In this document: in pieces, positions 1-5,258 of the stretch
How positions within the stretch are numbered: position 1 is the first letter of the stretch
How the letters are laid out: every line of letters starts with the position of its first letter
Assembly: GCA_002496955.1 (NCBI GenBank)
Contig: DALZ01000178.1
Span: 1 to 5,258 of the forward strand
Origin: Euryarchaeota archaeon UBA128
GTDB lineage: Archaea; Thermoplasmatota; Poseidoniia; Poseidoniales; Poseidoniaceae
Length of the DNA: 5,258 nt
Direction: 5' to 3'
The notes under the pieces: model-generated
What the model was told of the DNA's origin: nothing
Database searches by the model: none
The model's input: the letters and a program-made list of their open reading frames with translations, nothing else
Translations under genes and position numbers: made by a program

Positions 1-1389
1 GCGCACACTTATCGCAGAACCTGTTATGCCGGTGATTATACTGGGCGAGCAATCTTGAATACTCTCATCGACAAGGTAGAGGAACTACGGATACCGATCA
101 AAGACATGACCTATGTCTCCAAATTACTGGTCGATGAAGATAATGGTGTTAAACAATGCTTTGGTGCTCTAGCATTTGATATCGTTAGCGGCGAGAGGAC
201 TGTATATCTTGCCGATTCTGTGGTTCTCGCTGCAGGTGGTCATACCCGAATCTGGCGAAGAAGTTCAAGTCGTCGCGATGAAAATACTGGTGATGCTATG
301 AGATTGGCATTACACGCAGGATGTGCACTAGCCGATATGGAAATGGTGCAGTTTCACCCCACTGGTATGGTCCATCCTGAGTCATTAGCGGGCACCCTCG
401 TCACAGAGGCTGTGCGCGGGGAAGGTGGGCTACTAACGAATTCCGAGGGCGAGCGGTATATGTCTCGATATGATGCGGAAAGAATGGAATTATCAACCAG
501 AGACCGTGTTGCACTAGCAAACTATCGCGAAATTTCTGAGGGTCGAGGAACGGCCAACAACGGTGTTTATCTTGACATCAGTCATATCTCAAAAGAAGTT
601 ATTCTGGATAAGTTGCCGCGTATGTATCGACAATTCATGGAATCTCAAATGCTAGACATCTCAAAATCACCGATGGAAGTTGCTCCTACTGCCCATTACA
701 GCATGGGAGGTGTAGTCGTTGAAGCTGAGACTCACGCCACCGCCGTATCTGGTTTATATGCCGCAGGAGAATGTACATCAGGAGTTCATGGAGCCAATAG
801 ACTAGGTGGCAATTCGCTGGCCGAAATACTCGTGTTTGGAAAAATTGCAGGTGAGATGGCCGCAGAGTTTTCCTCAGAACTTCACATCCAAAAACGAAGT
901 CGAGCAGTGATAAAACTTGCTAATCAGGAGCTTGACGACTTGACGAGTAATGGCGAACAACTAGCCAGACCACTCCAGAGAGCAGTCAGAGACCTGATGT
1001 GGAAATACTGTGGAGTGCTTCGCTCTGGTGAAGGACTTGAGGAAGGACTACGGCAATTGATGGAAATCAAAGAGGCGGCTAAAGATGTCGATGTAAGACC
1101 CAGCGCAGAAGGTTTCACAGATTTGGCCCTAGCTCTAGATTTGCTTGGTTCCATCGATAGTGCAGAGGCAACGCTGCGTTGTGCAATCGAGCGTAGAGAA
1201 AGTCGTGGATCGCACCAGAGAAGTGACTTCACTGAATTATCTAAAGACCATGACGTGAACTATGTAATTAATCTGGAATCGGGTAATCAAGTATTATCTA
1301 AACATCAAGTTGAACCATTGCCCGCTGAACTTGAACAGGCAATGAACGACTATCAAGAACTCAATGTTGACGGGCGATTATTGGAATGA
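1..1389 (+). CDS. sdhA: Succinate dehydrogenase/fumarate reductase flavoprotein subunit, 5' truncated by window edge
   Basis: This is the FAD-binding catalytic subunit that interconverts succinate and fumarate; in the family it sits on an iron-sulfur subunit and a membrane anchor and passes electrons to the quinone pool. The frame is open from base 1, so the 462 visible codons lack roughly the first 100 or more residues of a family usually about 560-600 long. The TTG at 55 is internal, because RRTCYAGDYTGRAIL, typical of SdhA, lies upstream of it. Visible motifs are the FHPTG segment (His codon 355-357), the RGEGG segment with the catalytic-type Arg (415-417), ELSTRDRVALANY, HYSMGG (His 694-696), the substrate-binding-type Arg of GANRLGGNSL (799-801) and the C-terminal ESRGSH motif. 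The N-terminal His that would carry covalent FAD is outside the window. L-aspartate oxidase (NadB) is the related alternative; the RTCYAGD segment and the full-length helical C-terminal domain favour SdhA. The iron-sulfur and anchor genes are not downstream. Confidence 0.9.
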   Translation, partial: AHTYRRTCYAGDYTGRAILNTLIDKVEELRIPIKDMTYVSKLLVDEDNGVKQCFGALAFDIVSGERTVYLADSVVLAAGGHTRIWRRSSSRRDENTGDAMRLALHAGCALADMEMVQFHPTGMVHPESLAGTLVTEAVRGEGGLLTNSEGERYMSRYDAERMELSTRDRVALANYREISEGRGTANNGVYLDISHISKEVILDKLPRMYRQFMESQMLDISKSPMEVAPTAHYSMGGVVVEAETHATAVSGLYAAGECTSGVHGANRLGGNSLAEILVFGKIAGEMAAEFSSELHIQKRSRAVIKLANQELDDLTSNGEQLARPLQRAVRDLMWKYCGVLRSGEGLEEGLRQLMEIKEAAKDVDVRPSAEGFTDLALALDLLGSIDSAEATLRCAIERRESRGSHQRSDFTELSKDHDVNYVINLESGNQVLSKHQVEPLPAELEQAMNDYQELNVDGRLLE

Positions 1390-1459
1390 TTATCTAACTA
1401 AACCACTCAGTTTCAGCCACCATTTCTACCCGACTTGTAATCACATTTCAGTCGCGGTT

Positions 1460-1467
1460 CTTATATG
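1460..1467 (+). promoter_or_regulatory. Candidate archaeal TATA box for the rpl21e operon
   Basis: CTTATATG is the best TATA-like octamer in the 148-nt gap between sdhA and rpl21e. Archaeal transcription usually starts about 25 nt downstream of the TATA centre, which would place the 5' end near 1488 and give a leader of about 50 nt before the ATG at 1538. The bases just upstream (GTCGCGGTT) are not a good purine-rich BRE. I see no convincing terminator for sdhA or strong inverted repeat in the rest of this gap. The call is a motif match only. Confidence 0.45.
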
Positions 1468-1525
1468 CAATTGGTAGGTCGGCAAAATGCTCGGAAGATG
1501 GCGAATTGCTGTGACAGAAGGGTAA

Positions 1526-1529
1526 GAGG
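1526..1529 (+). promoter_or_regulatory. Shine-Dalgarno site of rpl21e
   Basis: GAGG lies 8 nt before the ATG at 1538, complementary to the archaeal 16S rRNA 3' end. It supports this start, which also matches the normal N-terminus of L21e. Confidence 0.6.
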
Positions 1530-1537
1530 CGAAAACC

Positions 1538-1828
1538 ATGAAGCGTTCCAAGGGTCAGAGAGTCAGAACTCGTAGTATTCTAAGAAGGAGAAAAAGCGAG
1601 CGCAGTCGCTTGAATATCAGTCGTGTCATGCACGACTACGAAACCGGTGACAGAGTCGCAATCGTATTGGATGGCGGACAACAAATGGGTATGCCACACC
1701 GCAGATTTCACGGTAGAACCGGATTTATTGAGAAGCGACAAGGTGTTGCATGGGTAGTGTCGGTAAAAGATGGCAACATGCAAAAAACCGTCATTGCTCG
1801 ACCCGAGCATCTTCGACCATTGGAGTGA
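1538..1828 (+). CDS. rpl21e: 50S ribosomal protein L21e
   Basis: This is a structural protein of the archaeal/eukaryotic large ribosomal subunit, unrelated to bacterial L21. The 96 residues are about the usual archaeal length. The N-terminal third is very basic (Arg/Lys-rich, residues 2-24), as expected for an rRNA-contacting extension. A compact SH3-like barrel follows: YETGDRV at about 34-40, the signature GMPHRRFHGRTG at 51-62, VKDGN at 76-80 and the family-typical ending RPEHLRP at 88-94. The ATG at 1538 has an SD 8 nt upstream and a TATA-like box about 75 nt upstream, so this is probably the first gene of the operon. Its TGA stop lies inside the SD of rpoF, which starts 5 nt later, suggesting translational coupling. 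The protein also marks the window as archaeal. Confidence 0.98.
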   Translation: MKRSKGQRVRTRSILRRRKSERSRLNISRVMHDYETGDRVAIVLDGGQQMGMPHRRFHGRTGFIEKRQGVAWVVSVKDGNMQKTVIARPEHLRPLE

Positions 1829-1829
1829 T
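1822..1829 (+). promoter_or_regulatory. Shine-Dalgarno site of rpoF, overlapping the rpl21e stop codon
   Basis: GGAGTGAT ends 4 nt before the ATG at 1834 and is one base short of the ideal GGAGGTGAT. The TGA inside it is the rpl21e stop. It decides the rpoF start: the same frame is open back to 1750, but that stretch would lie entirely within rpl21e. Confidence 0.7.
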
Positions 1830-1833
1830 TGAT

Positions 1834-2196
1834 ATGAGTGAAGAAGACAATTTTATTGACTTTGCAACAGTTAGAGATATGCTAGAAGGAGCCCAAGACA
1901 GAAGAGGCGACCTGACTTATGAGCAGGTTGCTGCACTCCAGCATGCTCAGTGGGCAGCGAGTGATAATAGAAACGGTTACAAAACCACACCAGAGGTATT
2001 TGAATCGCTTAAAGCAGCACTATGTGAACTGGAAAAACTTGCCCAATATCCTGATTTGGCGGCCAAAATTGCCGAATTAATCCCGATGTATCCTGACGAT
2101 GTAAAGGCAGTCTTAGTCTCAAAGAGAATCGCTATCGACGATGCAGAAATCAACACGATTCTTGAAATTGTTGCCCAGCATGTCGGCTTCGAATGA
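1834..2196 (+). CDS. rpoF: DNA-directed RNA polymerase subunit F (Rpo4, eukaryotic Rpb4 homologue)
   Basis: This subunit forms the stalk of archaeal RNA polymerase with Rpo7 (RpoE); the stalk assists promoter opening, termination and binding of nascent RNA. The 120 residues fit the family length of about 105-120. The N-terminal part (about 10-42) shows the typical pattern of valine/leucine-rich helix, RRGDLTYEQVAAL and a following helix with HAQ. A C-terminal HRDC-like helical bundle (about 52-117) contains ELEKL, AAKIAELIPMYPDDVKAVL and a final EINTILEIV helix. Overall similarity to archaeal RpoF is clear by eye, although it is a fast-evolving family. It sits 5 nt after rpl21e and 18 nt before the DUF655 gene, its usual archaeal neighbours. 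No promoter is evident in front of it, so co-transcription with rpl21e is likely. Confidence 0.94.
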   Translation: MSEEDNFIDFATVRDMLEGAQDRRGDLTYEQVAALQHAQWAASDNRNGYKTTPEVFESLKAALCELEKLAQYPDLAAKIAELIPMYPDDVKAVLVSKRIAIDDAEINTILEIVAQHVGFE

Positions 2197-2204
2197 TTTG
2201 ACAC

Positions 2205-2210
2205 GGTGAT
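2205..2210 (+). promoter_or_regulatory. Shine-Dalgarno site deciding the GTG start of the DUF655 gene
   Basis: GGTGAT ends 4 nt before GTG 2215, the same spacing as in rpoF. The alternative GTG at 2206 lies within this motif and has no purine-rich site upstream, so 2215 is preferred. Confidence 0.6.
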
Positions 2211-2214
2211 TATC

Positions 2215-3000
2215 GTGAGCGGTTTCAGTCGTGACCGTAATATTAAAGTTCCAAAAAAGACGGAGAAAAAGCCTGTAGTAGCTCCAAGCAGCTACATTCC
2301 GTCTCGTCCTGCAGAGGGTCGAGCGACGATTCCGAAAAAGGTTGCAAAGCCAAACCAGCCGCAACAAAAGCGGCGCCAAGCAAATCGAAATAACCAAAAT
2401 CGCAGTGGTGGAAGACGAAATAATACTCAGCGTCAAAAACAGCAAAGAGCAAGGCGCCCGACACCTCTTGATGATGAGATATGGGCGCGTGTGGTGGAAA
2501 ACGATACTCAGAGTAATGTAATTGTCGCTCTTGGTGAAACTAAAATGATGCTCGGCAGATACACCAGCAAGAGTTCAGAGATTAGTGTCGGACAGCAGAT
2601 ATACGTTGGTGTTGATGCGGCAAAAAGAACCGCGGTTGGCGAAATTCTTGGCATGGCAAGGCTGGATAGACTGTCCAATGTAGCGCGGGCCGACCTCCCG
2701 CTAGTGACTCAAGTTTTCATTGAAGAGAATCAACAACACTTCATTAAATCCTTCTTCAATATCGCCGGCCCTCTCTCACTCAAACAACATGCTTTTGAAT
2801 TACTACCGGGAGTTGGCAAAAAGAAGGCTCTGCAAATGGTTGAAATCAGGGGATCTAGTGGATTTTCTTCATTTAGTCAATTAAACGAAGCCTGTGCTAT
2901 TGATGCTGCAGATCTACTAGCAAAGCGTTTTGTTGCGGAAATCGAAGATAAAAATCTACAGCCTCGCCTAAGTGAACTCTTGTTGCCGGTGTCAGCATGA
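2215..3000 (+). CDS. DUF655 family protein (probable RNA-binding protein) with a long basic N-terminal tail
   Basis: This 261-residue protein belongs to an uncharacterised archaeal family (DUF655) that is regularly encoded between rpoF and ksgA. Residues about 88-145 look like the family's beta-rich OB-like part (ARVVEND through IYVGVDAAKR). Residues about 155-185 correspond to the conserved LP..V...I.EN...F..FFN helix region. Residues 194-212 form a helix-hairpin-helix motif (ELLPGVGKKKALQMV), usual for nucleic-acid backbone binding. Ahead of these, residues 6-81 are a low-complexity tail with about 24 Lys/Arg and only three acidic residues, rich in Gln and Asn and probably disordered. It starts with GTG, 18 nt after rpoF, and its TGA overlaps the ksgA ATG. 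By domains and context I infer a role in rRNA or ribosome biogenesis; no function is demonstrated for the family that I know of. The longer start at 2206 would add three residues. Confidence 0.9.
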   Translation: MSGFSRDRNIKVPKKTEKKPVVAPSSYIPSRPAEGRATIPKKVAKPNQPQQKRRQANRNNQNRSGGRRNNTQRQKQQRARRPTPLDDEIWARVVENDTQSNVIVALGETKMMLGRYTSKSSEISVGQQIYVGVDAAKRTAVGEILGMARLDRLSNVARADLPLVTQVFIEENQQHFIKSFFNIAGPLSLKQHAFELLPGVGKKKALQMVEIRGSSGFSSFSQLNEACAIDAADLLAKRFVAEIEDKNLQPRLSELLLPVSA

Positions 3001-3887
3001 AAGGTGCGCGAAGACTTGTTGATTTGTTACGCAGTAAACAAGACAACGATAAGTCGCTTGGGCAACATTTCCTAATCAACGACGAATTGATTGCTGAGGC
3101 GATTGAACTTGGCGAAGTCACCCGGGCAGATCATGTGTTAGAAATCGGCCCGGGCCCTGGTGTATTGACTGAAGCGTTACTAGCCACAGGCTGTAAGGTT
3201 ACGGCAATTGAGATCGATTCTGGTGCTGTTGCCCATCTTGGTCAAGTATTTGCGGCTGAAATAAATGATGCGAGGTTAATGCTGCAGGAAGGTGATGCGT
3301 TAAAACTCAGATGGCCGGCCGATGTAACAAAAGTAATTGCCAACATACCATACCAAATTTCATCACCATTAGTCGACCAATTAACCAAACAACTTCGCAG
3401 CACTTGGCGTGAGTGTCTGATAAAAGTCATATTACTAGTACAGGAGGAATTTGCTGAACGCTTGGTAATGGAGTATGAATCGGATGTTGGCTCGCTTGGG
3501 ATGACCGCCCTGATTGATTGGCAATCTGACATAAAAGTCAATGTTGCTCCACATCATTTTAGCCCAAACCCGAAAGTAAACTCATGTTTTATAGAAATGA
3601 TACCCAGTCACGAAAGTTTTCCAGTTGACAAGCGCTTGATAAAGCAAATAATCCATCAAGGATTCAAACAACGCCGCAAGAAACTACGAACCAGTTTGAA
3701 ATCTATCCCAAAACGCCTGAACAGAATCCCAGATTGGTACTCTGGCCGATGGAAAAGTGCCTATTCTAGTCTCTTAGGCGACATTAGGCTGGATGCGCGT
3801 CCTGAAGAATTAGATTTTGATGACTGGGTGACATTAGCACACGATTTCACCAAATTTGCAAAATGTGACACAAAAGGCTCACAGTAA
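2997..3887 (+). CDS. ksgA: 16S rRNA (adenine-N6,N6)-dimethyltransferase KsgA/RsmA (Dim1 family)
   Basis: The enzyme transfers four methyl groups from S-adenosylmethionine to two adjacent adenines in the 3'-terminal helix 45 of 16S rRNA, a late quality-control step in small-subunit assembly. The 296 residues fit the archaeal family, perhaps slightly long. Motifs in order: LGQHFLIN at 21-28; SAM-binding EIGPGPG at 49-55; acidic AIEID at 70-74; EGDAL at 98-102; catalytic NIPY at 116-119, the archaeal/eukaryotic form of bacterial NLPY; the FSPNPKV segment at 188-194; and the basic RNA-binding stretch FKQRRKKLRTSL at 223-234. No key residue appears lost. The ATG overlaps the upstream TGA as ATGA, with a partial SD (GGTG, 2988-2991), pointing to translational coupling with the DUF655 gene. 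It is the last gene of the operon; its final codons form the left arm of the terminator hairpin. Confidence 0.98.
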   Translation: MKGARRLVDLLRSKQDNDKSLGQHFLINDELIAEAIELGEVTRADHVLEIGPGPGVLTEALLATGCKVTAIEIDSGAVAHLGQVFAAEINDARLMLQEGDALKLRWPADVTKVIANIPYQISSPLVDQLTKQLRSTWRECLIKVILLVQEEFAERLVMEYESDVGSLGMTALIDWQSDIKVNVAPHHFSPNPKVNSCFIEMIPSHESFPVDKRLIKQIIHQGFKQRRKKLRTSLKSIPKRLNRIPDWYSGRWKSAYSSLLGDIRLDARPEELDFDDWVTLAHDFTKFAKCDTKGSQ

Positions 3888-3897
3888 GCCTTTTTTT
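3872..3897 (+). terminator. Hairpin plus T7 terminator at the end of the rpl21e-ksgA operon
   Basis: AAAAGGCT (3872-3879) pairs with AGCCTTTT (3887-3894) around a 7-nt loop that contains most of the ksgA stop codon, and a run of seven T covers 3891-3897. Archaeal RNA polymerase can terminate on T-runs alone, so the T tract is the stronger evidence and the hairpin may be auxiliary. A second, shorter T5 run lies at 3940-3944. Confidence 0.65.
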
Positions 3898-3909
3898 GAT
3901 GTATTGACG

Positions 3910-3922
3910 GTGAAAATACCTG
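3910..3922 (+). repeat. First copy of a 13-nt upstream element, GTGARAATACCTG
   Basis: GTGAAAATACCTG lies 64 nt before the ATG at 3987. It recurs with one difference at 5110-5122, before the next gene. Each copy is followed by TGAATGATTG (3921-3930, overlapping the element; 5137-5146, after a 14-nt gap). It could be a promoter or operator motif (GAAAATA is a poor TATA/BRE match) or coincidence. Confidence 0.35.
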
Positions 3923-3974
3923 AATGATTGTGGGAGAGGTTTTTCTTAGGTGTGTCGCTTGGCCTGCACTTGTC

Positions 3975-3983
3975 GGAGGGGAT
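3975..3983 (+). promoter_or_regulatory. Strong Shine-Dalgarno site deciding the start of the zinc-ribbon gene
   Basis: GGAGGGGAT matches eight of nine bases of ideal GGAGGTGAT, with the GGAGG core 7 nt before the ATG at 3987. The in-frame ATG at 3924 has no such site, so the extra 21 residues it would add are not credited. Confidence 0.75.
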
Positions 3984-3986
3984 GCT

Positions 3987-5078
3987 ATGGCAAAGAAAGA
4001 CACCTATCTTGCACTATTGAGACGTGGAATTGACGACACTACCGCACAACAACTCGCTGATGCCGGTTTGAAAATTGGCGACCTCAAAAAAATTGACCGT
4101 AATATGTTGGTTGAAAACTATGGCCTGAAACCAGATATCGCTGATGGTGTAATCTCTATCATCAACTCTCAACATTCTTCACATGGCAAGGAACGTTTTC
4201 TGGCCTCGGTGTTAGCACCGGAAAAGAAAGTTGACTCGAAGATTGAAGAAATGAAGTTCAAGCGCAAGCAGAAAGATGTACTTACCGAACTTGCAGAGCA
4301 AAAAGAACGTCTTAAAATTGCCAAAGTCGAAGCCTTTAGAGCGAAAAAACTGATAATGAACCGACTAGGAAAAACTGTTGAACTGATTGTAAAATTGGAA
4401 AACAACCTATATGATGAAGGCAAGGATGACCAGAAAGTAAAGATTCGAGACCAACTCGAAACCAGAGGTTTGGAGGCTGCAAGAGACCACGAAATGCTCG
4501 AACTTGAGGGTACACCGCAAGATATTGTTGACTTCAGACGTAAGTTCGTTCCCTCACTAATTTTCCATGCATGTCCTATCTGTGGCGATGAGATGGACCC
4601 CCGACAAGCGAGAGACATGGACAAACCTGATGAGTGGTCATTTATTTGCTGGGAATGCGAAGAAAACTTTTCACCAGCATTAGCAGAAAATGTTGAGAAC
4701 CGACTAGCAAATGGAAATCGAATCTTGATTGACGAGGATAAACGACCGCGCAACCCAGTGCCACCCAAGCCTGCTGCTATGGACTTCTCATCGGTTAATG
4801 ACATGATTAAGAAAGACCTCGAACAAACCGGGGCAAGCGCAGATGAAATGAGCAGAGTGGTTGAAGAGAGCACGCTTGGCGGTGGATTAATGGATATCAA
4901 CGACTGGATTGATCAAACATTAGCAGCCAAGGACTACATACAGGCCCAAGAAGATCGGGAAGACTTCATCCTGCGGACTGGGGCTGGAGCGACCAAATTC
5001 AATAAATGGATGAAAAAAGCCGGACTGTTCTTTAACAAACAAACCGGCCGATGGACACGCCACAAAGATGTTCGTTGA
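3987..5078 (+). CDS. Hypothetical protein with HhH-like, coiled-coil and CxxC...CxxC zinc-ribbon regions
   Basis: I do not recognise this 363-residue protein as a named family. Residues about 5-60 read as paired short helices (LLRRGIDDTTAQQLADAG, then KKID and a glycine turn at YGLKP), resembling helix-hairpin-helix/alpha-CTD-like nucleic-acid-binding modules. Residues about 79-175 are highly charged and helical, with coiled-coil potential. A zinc ribbon has C196-P-I-C199 and C221-W-E-C224, separated by 21 residues. Residues about 230-330 are an acidic, Pro- and Asp/Glu-containing region (NPVPPKP near 256-262; DINDWIDQTL at 303-312). The end, residues 338-358, carries an aromatic/basic motif (FNKWMKKAGLFFNKQTGRW). 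No signal peptide or membrane segment is seen, so it should be cytoplasmic. It is separated from ksgA by a terminator and has its own strong SD, so it probably has its own promoter. A role in nucleic-acid binding or protein bridging is inference from domains only. Confidence 0.93.
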   Translation: MAKKDTYLALLRRGIDDTTAQQLADAGLKIGDLKKIDRNMLVENYGLKPDIADGVISIINSQHSSHGKERFLASVLAPEKKVDSKIEEMKFKRKQKDVLTELAEQKERLKIAKVEAFRAKKLIMNRLGKTVELIVKLENNLYDEGKDDQKVKIRDQLETRGLEAARDHEMLELEGTPQDIVDFRRKFVPSLIFHACPICGDEMDPRQARDMDKPDEWSFICWECEENFSPALAENVENRLANGNRILIDEDKRPRNPVPPKPAAMDFSSVNDMIKKDLEQTGASADEMSRVVEESTLGGGLMDINDWIDQTLAAKDYIQAQEDREDFILRTGAGATKFNKWMKKAGLFFNKQTGRWTRHKDVR

Positions 5079-5109
5079 GGCGATGGGATGCCGAGTGTCA
5101 ATACTCGTT

Positions 5110-5122
5110 GTGAGAATACCTG
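5110..5122 (+). repeat. Second copy of the 13-nt upstream element, GTGARAATACCTG
   Basis: GTGAGAATACCTG differs at one position from the copy at 3910-3922 and lies 86 nt before the ATG at 5209. TGAATGATTG follows at 5137-5146. No clear TATA box is visible elsewhere in this gap. Confidence 0.35.
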
Positions 5123-5197
5123 GCTGACATCAATGTTGAATGATTGGCTTTCGTGTCAGAATCACTTCAACACAACAGACCAATTCACCAATACTAA

Positions 5198-5201
5198 GAG
5201 G
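5198..5201 (+). promoter_or_regulatory. Shine-Dalgarno site of the gene entering at the right edge
   Basis: GAGG, within AAGAGG, lies 7 nt before the ATG at 5209, a spacing like the other genes here. It is the main support for that start. Confidence 0.5.
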
Positions 5202-5208
5202 AATTGAT

Positions 5209-5258
5209 ATGTTTGATAATTGGACCTATGTTGAATGGATGTTACTCATATACAACAT
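5209..5258 (+). CDS. Start of a gene of unknown product, 3' truncated by window edge
   Basis: Only 16 complete codons are visible, reading MFDNWTYVEWMLLIYN, with an SD 7 nt upstream. The hydrophobic and aromatic content from residue 9 onward could be the start of a membrane segment, but too little is visible to say. The frame is open to the window edge. A chance ORF is possible; the SD position and the gap of about 130 nt after the previous gene favour a real start. Confidence 0.55.
   Translation, partial: MFDNWTYVEWMLLIYN

Noticed and set aside
55..57. TTG as the start codon of sdhA
   Set aside because: Conserved SdhA residues are encoded upstream in the same open frame to base 1, so the gene simply enters from the left.
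1467..1509. GCAATT/AATTGC inverted repeat in the rpl21e leader
   Set aside because: Six AT-rich bases 31 nt apart are expected by chance, and no further pairing extends the stem.
1750..1833. Longer rpoF with a start at GTG/ATG upstream
   Set aside because: The extra 28 residues overlap rpl21e out of frame and resemble no RpoF N-terminus. ATG 1834 has an SD at the right distance.
1384..2198. GAATGATT recurring at the ends of sdhA and rpoF as well as in the later gaps
   Set aside because: At 1384 and 2191 it is just a GAA codon followed by TGA and TT, so these two occurrences are explained by stop-codon context.
3924..3986. 21-residue N-terminal extension of the zinc-ribbon protein
   Set aside because: No SD precedes ATG 3924, it overlaps the repeated 10-nt upstream element, and a near-perfect SD serves ATG 3987.
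4169..4900. Antisense 243-codon open frame opposite the zinc-ribbon gene
   Set aside because: It lies wholly within a well-supported + strand gene, its product is Ser-rich without motifs, and it shows no start signals. It is the typical shadow of a coding strand.

Overview
The window looks archaeal, and most likely euryarchaeal. Ribosomal protein L21e and RNA polymerase stalk subunit Rpo4/RpoF have no bacterial counterparts. The run L21e, RpoF, DUF655 protein, KsgA is a well-known archaeal gene order. Shine-Dalgarno signals close to GGAGGTGAT fit an archaeal 16S rRNA 3' end. Base composition is moderate (roughly mid-40s % G+C by eye). The tightly packed genes and an acidic, zinc-binding hypothetical protein would suit a marine Thermoplasmatota-like lineage such as Marine Group II/III, but that placement is inference; no marker here fixes it.

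Layout, all genes on the + strand. (1) 1-1389: the 3' part of a succinate dehydrogenase/fumarate reductase flavoprotein gene (sdhA), cut by the left edge. (2) 1390-1537: a gap with a plausible TATA box near 1460. (3) 1538-3887: a compact four-gene information-processing operon, rpl21e, rpoF, a DUF655 protein and ksgA. Its spacings are 5 nt, 18 nt and a 4-nt ATGA overlap. It ends in a hairpin plus T7 terminator that overlaps the ksgA stop codon. (4) 3888-3986: a short gap. (5) 3987-5078: a 363-residue protein of unknown function with an N-terminal helix-hairpin-helix-like segment, a charged helical/coiled-coil region, a CxxC...CxxC zinc ribbon, an acidic linker and a distinctive C-terminal aromatic/basic motif. 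(6) 5079-5208: a gap with small inverted repeats and a sequence element shared with the gap at 3888-3986. (7) 5209 onward: the first codons of another gene, cut by the right edge.

The central operon combines ribosome assembly (L21e; KsgA dimethylating 16S rRNA), transcription (the RNA polymerase stalk) and a probable RNA-binding protein (DUF655 with a long, strongly basic N-terminal tail). The sdhA fragment belongs to respiratory/TCA metabolism and is probably a separate unit. The most interesting uncharacterised item is the zinc-ribbon protein after the ksgA terminator. Two annotated starts rest on Shine-Dalgarno placement: GTG 2215 for the DUF655 gene and ATG 3987 for the zinc-ribbon gene. 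No mobile element, CRISPR array, tRNA or rRNA gene was seen.
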